Source of the DNA: WTJY01 sp041568735 | GTDB lineage: Bacteria; Chloroflexota; Anaerolineae; Promineifilales; Promineifilaceae | Length of the DNA stretch: 19,412 bases | Assembly: GCA_041568735.1 (NCBI GenBank) | Contig: JBFFZG010000057.1 | Span: 1 to 19,412, forward strand | Reading direction: 5' to 3' | Part shown: positions 1 to 8,400 of the stretch, one piece after another | How the letters are laid out: each line of letters opens with the position of its first letter | How positions within the stretch are numbered: the first letter of the stretch is position 1 | The notes under the pieces: model-generated | Databases searched by the model: none | Told to the model about the DNA's origin: nothing | The model's input: the letters and a program-made list of their open reading frames with translations, nothing else | Made by a program: the position numbers and the translations under genes

Positions 1-25
1 CTTAGTATAGAACTCTTCCCGCAGA

Positions 26-34
26 TGGTAAAAT
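26..34 (+). promoter_or_regulatory. Candidate extended -10 promoter (TGGTAAAAT)
   Basis: TGG followed by TAAAAT matches an extended -10 element (TGn plus hexamer). It would start transcription near position 41, about 90 bp before the first gene. No good -35 is visible. The same arrangement recurs upstream of other genes in the window, which raises confidence slightly. Confidence 0.4.
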
Positions 35-129
35 ATTGTCGCGCCACCGCGGTGGATCGGCCACAGGCGCTGATCGGCCGGCGCCGGTGATGATCGACGG
101 CGCTCAAGCAGTCTGGGAGGATTTGAATT

Positions 130-880
130 ATGACGACCATCGAACGCAGTCCCACCCGCTTCTTTTCCTACCTGTTTTACCTGGTCCTGTTAATCGCCCT
201 TTCGGTCGCCATTTATTTTTTCATCGCCCAGCAGTTCCTCCAGCCCGCCCCGGAAGTCCCATCGGAGGTCGTCTTTGAAACCCCGGCTCCGTCACCCCTC
301 ATCGTTTCACCGGCCGACGTCCAGTTCGCCGAATCCTTCGACCAGGATCTCAAGGCCTGGCAGCTGAGTCCGGCCGGCCAGGCCGCCTTCGACCGGGGGG
401 CGCTCGTCCTCGACGACAACCGCTACAACGATTTCGGCTGGGCCCGGCCGCACCTGACGTTTGACAATTTTGTCCTGGAGGTCTATGCCCGCTGGCTGGG
501 CGGCGCGATCGGCGGCGGCTACGGGGTTGAATTTCGGGTCGACGACGAGAGCGGCGATTTCTACGCCTTCTACCTGCACAACGACGGCCGCTTCACCGCC
601 GGCAAGCGGCTGGACGGCACCTGGTTCGCCGTCGTCGACGAGTTTTCCCCCGGCCGTCCAGCGCGGCGGCGGCCTCAACCGGATTCGCATCGAGGCGCTC
701 GGCGAGCGGCTGCGCTTTTTCGTCAACGACACCTACCTGGTCGATATCCACAACCAGGCGCTCACCAAGGGGGATATCCGCCTGGTGGCCCGCAAAATTG
801 AGGGCACCGAGCAGTTCCTGGCCGCCTTCGACGATTTGATCATCGCCCGCATTCCTCCGGCCCCGGCCGCCACCCCCTGA
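130..880 (+). pseudogene. Frameshifted membrane-anchored LamG/DUF1080-like protein
   Basis: The start ATG at 130 is preceded by GGGAGG with about nine bases of spacing. The product begins with one hydrophobic segment (residues about 11-36), then a Pro-rich linker, then a beta-rich extracellular domain with features such as ESFDQDLKAW, GYGVEFR and FYAFYLHNDGRF. This resembles the concanavalin-like fold of DUF1080 or LamG proteins, which bind or cleave carbohydrates; no catalytic residue can be named. Frame 1 is coherent up to about position 645, where the domain continues in frame 2 (LNRIRIEALGERLRFFVND ... FDDLIIARIP) to a TGA at 878-880. Removing one base from the T4C5 run at 643-651 restores a 249-residue protein. 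Left uncorrected, frame 1 ends at 801 after about 50 non-homologous residues. It is either a recent pseudogene, a phase-variable tract or a sequencing error. Confidence 0.7.
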
Positions 881-1004
881 TCCAAAAGGGGGAGCCAATT
901 CGGCCGTCCCGGCCGGCCCGGAGAAGCCGCCTGCAGAGCCGGGAACATGCACCGATTTTTCACACAAAGCCCCGCCGTTTTGACTAACATCCGGCCGCGA
1001 AACG

Positions 1005-1013
1005 TGATAACAT
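1005..1013 (+). promoter_or_regulatory. Candidate extended -10 (TGATAACAT) for a leaderless transcript
   Basis: TGA followed by TAACAT lies at 1005-1013. Its last base is seven bases before the ATG at 1020, so the expected transcription start falls on the A of the start codon. A TTGACT at 980-985 lies too far away (22-bp spacer) to be a normal -35. No Shine-Dalgarno sequence precedes the ATG, in line with a leaderless mRNA. Confidence 0.45.
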
Positions 1014-1019
1014 CCCGGC

Positions 1020-1898
1020 ATGGGATGGAGGTGGAAGATCTGGGGAATCTGGACCGTGGGGCTGCTTATCAGCGGCTGCCAGTACACCCTCGTCACCGAC
1101 ACCCCCAGCGGCGACACGAGCCTGGACGTCCCGACCTCCCTGCAGATCATCGTACCGGCCAATGATTTCGCCGCCGGCCGCCCCCGCATCCCACTCATCT
1201 TTTACGATGGCACTGAGCAGGTGACCGACGTCCGGTCGGTAGCCGGCACGGCGTTTGATCTGTCCGGGGAGCAGCCCGAGCCGGTCTGGAGCGGCCGGGG
1301 GGAAGGATTCAGCGACTACGAGATTCCCTACTGGGTGATCTATCCGGAGCTGCCGCGGCCAGGCATCTGGGGATTTGAAGCCAGTATGACGCTGGCGGAC
1401 GGCCGGCTGGCCATCGGCAAATTCGCCATCGAGGTCCTGGCCGATCCAGAAGCGCCGGCCATCGGGGAGGCGGTCCCCCCCAGCCGGAACCGCACGGCGG
1501 CCGATTTCGACCTGGCTGCGCTGAGCTCGGCCGTCGATCCGCTGCCCGCCCTCTACGAAACCACGGTTGCCGAACTGGTCGCCAGCGGCCGGCCGGCCGT
1601 CGTCGTCTTCAGCACCCCGGCCTTCTGCCAGACGGCGATCTGCGCCCCGGTGCTCGATTCCGTCGAGGCGGTCTACCCGGAATTCGCCGAACAGGCCGGC
1701 TTTCTGCACCTGGAAATTTATAAAGAATTTGAGCCGCTGGTCGTGGCTGACGAAGTCGGGGAATGGGCGCTGCCCAGTGAACCGTGGATTTTTGTCCTCG
1801 ACCGGACGGGCCAGGTCGCGGCCCGCCTCGGCGGGCCGGTCTCGCCGCGGGAGCTGACCGGGATCCTGAACCAGGTGCTGGCCGGCGGCGGCTCATGA
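1020..1898 (+). CDS. Lipoprotein with C-terminal thioredoxin-like domain
   Basis: The 292-residue product begins with a short basic and hydrophobic signal ending in the lipobox LISGC (Cys20), so it should be a lipoprotein outside the cytoplasmic membrane. Residues about 40-145 look like a beta-sandwich region. Residues about 165-290 look like a thioredoxin fold: a strand AVVVFST precedes a CX4C pair (Cys203 and Cys208, in AFCQTAICAP), and the later SEPWIFVLDRTGQVAARLGG is typical of the cis-Pro half of such domains. Thiol reduction or metal handling is likely, but CX4C is not the classical CXXC of disulfide reductases. The stop overlaps the start of the next gene (ATGA), a CopC-like protein, which suggests translational coupling and a role in copper delivery or redox. 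The start was chosen for the lipobox spacing. Confidence 0.75.
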   Translation: MGWRWKIWGIWTVGLLISGCQYTLVTDTPSGDTSLDVPTSLQIIVPANDFAAGRPRIPLIFYDGTEQVTDVRSVAGTAFDLSGEQPEPVWSGRGEGFSDYEIPYWVIYPELPRPGIWGFEASMTLADGRLAIGKFAIEVLADPEAPAIGEAVPPSRNRTAADFDLAALSSAVDPLPALYETTVAELVASGRPAVVVFSTPAFCQTAICAPVLDSVEAVYPEFAEQAGFLHLEIYKEFEPLVVADEVGEWALPSEPWIFVLDRTGQVAARLGGPVSPRELTGILNQVLAGGGS

Positions 1899-2404
1899 CG
1901 GGCCGCCGGCGGCGGCTCCTGCCGGTTCTCATCTGGCTCATTATCATTATAGGATCGCGGCCGCTTCTGGTGGCCGGGCACGAAACGCTGATTGCCAGCC
2001 GGCCGGCGGCCGGTGAAGTTCTTGCCGAACCACCAGCCGAAATCCGGCTCACCTTCAGCGGCCCGGCGGCCGCCGGCAGCCAATTAATAATTTACGATGA
2101 TCAATTCCGGCCGGTGCCGCTGGTCGTCGACCTCGATCCAGAACGGCCGGCCGACCTCGTGGCCCGGGATCTCGAATTCCCCGGCCCTGGCCGGTACACC
2201 GTTCAATGGGAAATCGCCGCCGAGGACGGCCACCCGCTGGCCGGAAGCTACCAGTTTACGATAGGAGAACCCAACATGATGGAACTCATCACCGCCGCCG
2301 AATCCGAAGCCGTCAATCTGCCGGGCTGGTTTGCCTGGCTCATGGTCGTTCTGGCCACCATTTCCGCCTATCTGGTTTACCGGATGAGTCTGCGGGGCCG
2401 GTAA
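1895..2404 (+). CDS. CopC-domain copper-binding membrane protein
   Basis: The ATG at 1895 overlaps the stop of the upstream gene (ATGA at 1895-1898), so this start is preferred over longer in-frame versions. The 169-residue product has a signal sequence (basic RRRR then WLIIIIG), a CopC/YobA domain opening with AGHETLIASRPAAGE, a second hallmark AEDGHPLAGSYQFTIG (residues 109-124), and a C-terminal membrane segment (about 144-163) followed by arginines. His29, close to the predicted cleavage site, and Asp111/His113 correspond to positions that bind copper in the CopC family. The protein should face outward, tethered at its C-terminus. Its pairing with a thioredoxin-like lipoprotein suggests copper handling, possibly for a respiratory oxidase. 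No CopD domain or copper sensor is nearby. Confidence 0.8.
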   Translation: MTGRRRRLLPVLIWLIIIIGSRPLLVAGHETLIASRPAAGEVLAEPPAEIRLTFSGPAAAGSQLIIYDDQFRPVPLVVDLDPERPADLVARDLEFPGPGRYTVQWEIAAEDGHPLAGSYQFTIGEPNMMELITAAESEAVNLPGWFAWLMVVLATISAYLVYRMSLRGR

Positions 2405-2478
2405 ACACAGGCTCCGCTCCTGTAATACCGGAAAAGTCGCACGATTAACCTCCATCACTCCAGAAAGCCGATTGCTGA

Positions 2479-4116
2479 ATGAGACGAGATACCCCCCAGC
2501 GCCCGAGAAATTTCACCACGACGCACAACTACCTGGTGCTGAGCGATCTGCATCTCAGTGAAGGGATCGACCCGCGTTCCGGGAAGCTCTCCGCCACGGA
2601 GGATTTTTTCCACGACGAATCTTTTGCCCGGCTTCTCGTCTATCATCTCCGGCTCTCCCGGGATCTGGCGGCCGATCCAGCCCTGCGCAAGCCGTGGAAG
2701 CTCTACATCAATGGCGATTTTCTCGAATACCTGCAGGTCGTCTCGCTGCCCCCCGAAGACCACCCGCTCGTCACCACCTGTGGGGTGAAGCTGGAAGGGA
2801 ACATCCGGGAATTCGGCCTGGGGACCAGCCAGCCGGAGAGTGTCTGGAAAACGGGCAAAATCGTAGAAGGTCACCCGGTCTTCTTCCAGGCGCTGGGCTG
2901 GTTCCTGGCCTATCCCGATAACGAGCTGATTCTCGTGCGGGGCAACCACGATGTCGAGCTCTACTGGCCCAAGGTCCAGGAGGCGATTCTTTATCTCATC
3001 GAAAAGCAGTATCGCATCTGGTATCAAAAAACCACGCGCGGCCTGAATATCGATTCCCCGCTGCCGCTGGACGATCATCCGCAAGCACTGCCGGCCGATT
3101 TTCGGCGGCGGGTGAGCTTCCCGGCCTGGTTTGTCCATGAACCACCCCTGTTCTACATGGAGCACGGCCACCAGTACGACCCCAACAATGCCTTCCCCAA
3201 TTTTCTCGACCCGATCCTGCCTAAAAATCCGAAGCTGATCGAACTGCCGGCCGGCTCCTTTTTCGTGCGCTACTTTTTCAACCAGATCGAGCAGATGCAT
3301 CCGTTTGCCGACAACCTGCGGCCGCTGACCCGCTACATCAACTGGGCGATCAACGAGGCGTTCAGTGATACCGTGCGCATGATCATGCGCCGGCCATCGG
3401 ATTTCTGGCAGGCGATCAGCAACCTGCTGCGCAAGCAGGGAAAATTCAGCCAGAATTCCAACCTGGCCCGGTTTGGCTCCCGCTACAAACTGCCGATTCG
3501 CGGCGCCCAGCTCCACATGCTGGAAGACCTGCGCCAGCAGGCGCTCAAGGCGACCTCTCAGCGGAACGGGCAGGCGCTGCGGCGCATCACCGGCCGTTTT
3601 CTCCTCCATATCGCCGCCTGGATTCTCGGCCTCCTCGGACTGCGCGAATTTGTCCTGGCCGACTACCTGCCCGCCCTGGCCTGGTTCATCGCCTGCGGCG
3701 GCTCGCTGCTGGCGGCCGCTCGCCTTGGGGGGCAGCTGAGCGAGGTGGATAATCCGCTTGACCTGCCGGAAATCAGCCGGCGCATCGTCCGCATCCTCAA
3801 CCGGGAATACCGCGGCACATCGACGGCCGTTCAATTCCACATTTTCGGCCACGATCACTGCGCCGCCATCGAGGAAATCACCCCCGAAGGCCAGGAGCTT
3901 CCCTACCGGCAGTGGTACGTCAACACGGGCTCCTGGCTGCCCATCTTCGAGGAAATGAACCGCCTCTCGCGCGGCGATATCCAGCTGGCCTTCCTGCGGC
4001 TGATTCCCGACCGGCCGGGGTTTGACCGGGAACCGCCGGAGCTCCTGGAGTGGCACTACCAGGAGAACCGGCCGCGGCCGATTCGCGTGCTGAACCGGAA
4101 CGCGCAGCAGGGGTAG
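2479..4116 (+). CDS. Calcineurin-like metallophosphoesterase with hydrophobic hairpin
   Basis: The 545-residue product has the full set of dimetal phosphoesterase motifs: SDLHL (Asp23, His25), NGDFLE (Asp80), RGNHD (Asn156-His157-Asp158), HGHQYD (His229, His231) and IFGHDH (His458, His460). More than 200 residues between the fourth and fifth motifs form a large insert. It includes two hydrophobic segments (about 374-390 and 396-416), likely a membrane hairpin that leaves the active site in the cytoplasm. The substrate cannot be read from the sequence; UDP-2,3-diacylglucosamine hydrolase-like enzymes and cyclic nucleotide or phospholipid phosphatases share the fold. There is no clear Shine-Dalgarno sequence upstream of the ATG at 2479, so the exact start is less sure than the gene. 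It lies 74 bp after the copC-like gene and may be expressed separately. Confidence 0.85.
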   Translation: MRRDTPQRPRNFTTTHNYLVLSDLHLSEGIDPRSGKLSATEDFFHDESFARLLVYHLRLSRDLAADPALRKPWKLYINGDFLEYLQVVSLPPEDHPLVTTCGVKLEGNIREFGLGTSQPESVWKTGKIVEGHPVFFQALGWFLAYPDNELILVRGNHDVELYWPKVQEAILYLIEKQYRIWYQKTTRGLNIDSPLPLDDHPQALPADFRRRVSFPAWFVHEPPLFYMEHGHQYDPNNAFPNFLDPILPKNPKLIELPAGSFFVRYFFNQIEQMHPFADNLRPLTRYINWAINEAFSDTVRMIMRRPSDFWQAISNLLRKQGKFSQNSNLARFGSRYKLPIRGAQLHMLEDLRQQALKATSQRNGQALRRITGRFLLHIAAWILGLLGLREFVLADYLPALAWFIACGGSLLAAARLGGQLSEVDNPLDLPEISRRIVRILNREYRGTSTAVQFHIFGHDHCAAIEEITPEGQELPYRQWYVNTGSWLPIFEEMNRLSRGDIQLAFLRLIPDRPGFDREPPELLEWHYQENRPRPIRVLNRNAQQG

Positions 4117-4123
4117 CGGGCGG

Positions 4124-4151
4124 TTTCACGATCGCCATTGTCAGGTATAAT
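4124..4151 (+). promoter_or_regulatory. Candidate sigma70-type promoter upstream of the PRPP synthetase gene
   Basis: A perfect TATAAT (4146-4151) is preceded at 16 bp by a weak -35, TTTCAC (4124-4129). Transcription would begin near 4158, leaving a leader of about 150 bases before the start codon at 4310. The leader has a small hairpin (CAGGC-CGC-GCCTG, about 4217-4229), but I recognise no riboswitch in it. Confidence 0.5.
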
Positions 4152-4309
4152 GACGGCCCAGGGAGGCGATTGAAGGCGTCAGAAATCCGTCCCGGCCCTC
4201 TTCGGAAGCAGCGCCCAGGCCGCGCCTGCCGGGGGAGAGCCATCCACCCTTCACCATCCCAACGAATACATGGTTATCAATTGAAGATGAAGAGGGGAGA
4301 ATTGGAAGA

Positions 4310-5266
4310 ATGACCAATCTCAGCTATGGCAGTATTCAGCTCTACGCCGGCTCCGGCTGCCCGGACCTGGCCCAGGGCATTTCAAACTATATCCAGGTTC
4401 CGCTCAGCGGCTGGAATATCATCGATTTCCCCAACGAAAATATCTGGGTTCAGCTCCACGGCAGCGCCCGCGGCAAGGATGTCTACATCATTCACAGCCA
4501 TTCCCGGCCGGTCCACCGGAATATCATGGAGACCCTGATCGCCATCGACTGTCTGAAACGGGACTCGGCCGGCCGGATCACCGTCGTCTGCCCTTACCTG
4601 GCCTATTCGCAGAGCGATCAAAAGACGCAGCCCCGCGTCCCCATCACCGCCCGGCTCATCGCCGACATGATCGAAGCGGCCGGGGCCGACCGCTGGATGA
4701 CCATCGACCTGCACGCCGGTCAAATTCAGGGCTTTTATAAAATTCCCGGCGATTCGCTGACGGCCCGCCACATGATCACCGACTACCTGGAAACCAAAGA
4801 TCTGTCGAACGCCATTATCGTGACCCCCGACCTCGGCTTCGCCAAGGGGGGGCGGAAATACGCCGACGAGCTTGGGCTGCCGCTGGCCTTCGTCGAAAAA
4901 CGGCGGCTGGGCAATGACATGCGCCGGGAAAATCTGACCCTGATTGGCGATGTCGCCGGCAAGGACGTGATCATCGTCGACGACCTCGTCGATACCGGCG
5001 GCTCGATCACTGAAGCGGTGCAGACGGTCAAAAAAAACGGGGCCGGGGATGTCTATGTCGCCTTCACCCACCCGGTGCTGTCCGATCCAGCCGCCGATCG
5101 GCTGCGCGAGGCCGATATCAAGGAGATCATCACGACTGATACGCTGCCCATCCCCCCGGAAAAAATGCTGCCCAATATCAAGATCCTGTCGACGGCCAAG
5201 CTGCTCGGGGAAGTGATTATTCGCTCCCACGAAGGGCGCAGTGTCGGCGAATTATTCAACGAATGA
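4310..5266 (+). CDS. prs: Ribose-phosphate pyrophosphokinase (PRPP synthetase), divergent
   Basis: The family makes 5-phosphoribosyl-1-pyrophosphate from ribose 5-phosphate and ATP, for nucleotide, histidine and tryptophan synthesis. The 318 residues match the usual length. Visible motifs are DLHAGQIQGF (133-142), the flexible-loop EKRR (196-199) with the catalytic Lys/Arg pair, and the PRPP loop VIIVDDLVDTGGSI (220-233). The ATP-contact segment, usually close to YARQDRK, reads YSQSDQK (99-105), so two Arg and one Gln expected there are replaced. The segment IIHSHSRPVHRNIME also departs from the usual IIQS...ND.LME. The start ATG has GGGGAG about ten bases upstream. The fold is certain; activity as a normal PRPP synthetase is likely, but altered nucleotide use or regulation is possible. 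Confidence 0.88.
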   Translation: MTNLSYGSIQLYAGSGCPDLAQGISNYIQVPLSGWNIIDFPNENIWVQLHGSARGKDVYIIHSHSRPVHRNIMETLIAIDCLKRDSAGRITVVCPYLAYSQSDQKTQPRVPITARLIADMIEAAGADRWMTIDLHAGQIQGFYKIPGDSLTARHMITDYLETKDLSNAIIVTPDLGFAKGGRKYADELGLPLAFVEKRRLGNDMRRENLTLIGDVAGKDVIIVDDLVDTGGSITEAVQTVKKNGAGDVYVAFTHPVLSDPAADRLREADIKEIITTDTLPIPPEKMLPNIKILSTAKLLGEVIIRSHEGRSVGELFNE

Positions 5267-5459
5267 CCCGGCCGCCCGCTTTGCACCCCGATTCCGGCTG
5301 AAAATGATTAAAAAGGGTTGCGAATTCCCCTGTTTCAGGTGATGATAAACAGGTGCTGCCGGCCGGTTGATGGCCGGCCTTGCCGATTAATATTCGCCTG
5401 ATTCAACCTGAAATTTTTGCCCGGCCACCGCGAATCGGTCCGGGTTTTCACAAACGGCT
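5267..5459. other. Intergenic region before secA with two inverted repeats
   Basis: This gap of 193 bp holds an inverted repeat CCTGTTT (5329-5335) / AAACAGG (5347-5353) with an 11-base loop. A second, GCCGGCC (5358-5364) / GGCCGGC (5372-5378), has a 7-base loop. Neither is followed by a T-run, so they are not classical terminators. Possible -10 elements are TGATAAACA (5343-5351) and TAATAT (5388-5393). No Shine-Dalgarno-like purine tract lies just before the secA ATG. The repeats could be operators, mRNA structures or chance in GC-rich DNA. Confidence 0.4.
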
Positions 5460-8400
5460 ATGTTTAAATCCATCTTTCAAAAAATCGTCGGCGACCCGAA
5501 CAAAAAGGTGATCGATCGACTTCGCCCCCTCGTCGACGCGGTGGCCGCCCTGGAACCCGAGCTCGAATCCCTCACTCAGGATGCGCTGCGGCAGAAAACC
5601 GCCGACCTGCGCGCGCCGGTCGATGATCTCCAGGACGAGGAAGCACTTGAAGCGGCTCTGGTCGAAATTCTGCCGGAGGCCTACGCCCTGGTGCGCGAAG
5701 CCTCCCGGCGCACGACCGGCCTGCGCCACTACGACGTCCAGATCATGGGCGGGGTGCTGCTCAACCAGGGAGAAATTATCGAAATGCGCACCGGGGAGGG
5801 CAAAACCCTGGTGGCCACGCTTCCCCTCTTCCTCAATGCGCTCTCCGGCCGCGGCGCCCACCTGGTCACGGTCAACGAGTACCTGGCCCGGCGCGACGGC
5901 GGCTGGATGGGCCAGATTTTCCACTATCTCGGCATGAGCGTCGGCGTGATCGGCCCGCAGCAGTACTCCGCCCTCTACGACCCGGAGTATGTCAACCCGG
6001 GGGCCGAACTGGAAGACGACCGGCTCGTCCACTGGCGCCCCGCCACCCGCCGCGAGGCCTACCTGGCCGACATCACCTACGGGATCAGCAGCGAATTCGG
6101 CTTCGACTACCTGCGCGACAACATGGTGCACACCCCGGAACAGCTCGTGCAGCGAGACCCGAACTTCGCCATCATCGACGAAGCCGACAATGTGCTCATC
6201 GACGAAGCCCGGACCCCGCTGATCATCTCCGGACCGGCTAACGAAGCCTCGGAGCAGTATCTGCGCTTCGCTTCCATCGTCCGCAACCTCCGCCGCAACA
6301 CGGCCGAGGAAGAGGAAGAGCCAAACGGTCATTACGACATCGATGAAAAGAGCCGGTCGATCACCCTGACCGACATCGGCACGGCCGAAATCGAGCGGCG
6401 CATTCCCGAAATTGACTTCGAAGCGGGGGAAAGCCTCTACGACCCCCAGCACTTCCAGTTGACCTACTACCTCGATAACGCCCTCAAGGCCGAATACATG
6501 TTCAAGCGAGATAAGGACTACACCGTCATCGACGGTGAAGTGCTCATCATCGATGACTTCACCGGCCGCCTGATGCCCGGCCGTCGCTACTCGGACGGCC
6601 TCCACGAAGCGATCGAGGCCAAGGAAGGGGTGCAGATCAAGCGGGAATCAATCACCGTGGCCACGATCACGATCCAGAACTACTTCCGCCTCTACCGGAA
6701 GCTGGCCGGCATGACCGGCACGGCCATGACCGACGCTGAGGAATTCCAGGAAATCTACGAGGTCGAGGTGACGCCGCTGCCGACCAACGTCGAATTCATG
6801 GCCGAACACGCCGGCCGCAGCCTGCTCCAGGCTCGCCGGGAAAAAGTCGACGGCGTCGAGCGCATCACCTACTACGCGCCGAACGAAGAAACGCCGAAAT
6901 TCTTCAAGCGGGTCGATTACCCCGACCAGGTATTCGCCAACGAAGAGGCCAAGGACCGGGCCATCATCGAGGAAGTGAAGCGGGTCAGCACCGAAGGCCG
7001 GCCGGTGCTGGTCGGCACGACCTCGGTCGAGCATTCGGAAAAGATCCACCGCATGCTCTCCAAAGAAAATATCCGCCACAACGTCCTCAATGCCAAAATG
7101 CACCAGTCGGAAGCGCTCGTCGTGGCCCAGGCGGGCCGGAGCGGGGCGGTGACGATCTCGACCAACATGGCCGGGCGCGGCACCGACATCTTGCTGGGGG
7201 GCAACCCGGACGGCCTGGCTGCCGAACTGGTCGAATCCTCGCTCTTCGACCGGCAGCAGCTCGTGCAGCTGGCCCAGCTGCTGCTGTCTGAGGGGGCCGA
7301 CAAAGCCCGGCAGCAGGCGGCCGGCAGCCGCAAACTGGCCCCGGCGCTGGTCGATCGGCTGCTGGAAGTTAAAGAAAAATTCGACGCGGCCGCGGCCGAA
7401 ATCGGCGAGATTCAGATCGTCGGCTACCTGGCCCGCTCCATGCAGGAAAGCAGCGGCCTGACCTACGAGCAGGCCCTCGACATGGTGCGGCTCGTCCAGC
7501 GCGGAGCGCGGGATGAAGCGCGGACCTATTTAAAAGATCTGGGCATGGACACCATTCTGGCCGATGAGGCCGCCCACCAGATCGATCTGCACGGCCGCTA
7601 TCAGATCGCCACGAAAGATGAGCGCCGCATGGCCGAATTTCTGGCCGAGCAGCTCTTCGAGCAGCACTACAACGCCCGGGCTGCGCTGATCCGGGCCGTC
7701 CTCGGCCAGGATCTCGACACGGCGCGCCAGCTCTGCCGGCGGATTCCGGCCCTGCCCGAATCCCTGATCGACGAAATCCTCAATCTCATCGCCACGACCC
7801 AGCGGGAGCGCAAAGAAGTCTGGCAGCTCGGCGGACTCCACGTCGTCGGCTCCGAGCGCCACGAGTCCCGGCGCATCGACAACCAGCTCCGCGGCCGTGC
7901 GGCCCGGCAGGGGGATCCCGGTTCATCTCGTTTCTTCCTGTCCCTGGAAGATGATCTCATGCGCCGTTTCGGCGGCGAACGGCTCCGGAATTTCATGAAT
8001 AAAAATATTCCGGATGACATGCCGATCGAGAGCGGCGTCCTCGATCGCATCATCGCCAGCTCCCAGGAGCGGATCGAAGGCTACAACTTCGACATCCGCA
8101 AAAATGTCCTCGAGTACGACGATGTGATGGCCAAACAGCGCGAGGCGATCTATTCCGAACGGCGCAAGGTGCTGACCGGCGAAATCGTGCTCGACGAGCG
8201 GATTTCCGACGCCTTTGACGTCATCATCGAAGAGCTGGTCGACAACTACCTCGACAGCTACATCCCCTTCCTGCACAACGAAATCAACCGGGTCATTCTC
8301 GACTACAGCAACCAGGAAACCGGTGAAGTCTTCGTCCTGGGGGTTCTCCGCCGCCTCAGCGGCCTGCTGCCGGTGCACCGGCTCACGGCTGAGGAAGTCG

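Noticed and set aside
36..278. An 80-residue frame at the left end
   Set aside because: It overlaps the better-supported gene starting at 130, has no ribosome-binding site and a Pro/Arg-rich sequence typical of out-of-frame reading.
2455..4056. A 533-residue minus-strand open frame opposite the phosphoesterase
   Set aside because: The plus strand carries all five metallophosphoesterase motifs; the antisense product is compositionally odd.
4287..4313. An eight-codon mini-gene overlapping the prs start by ATGA
   Set aside because: The overlap is neat, but there is no ribosome-binding site for it and nothing shows it is translated.
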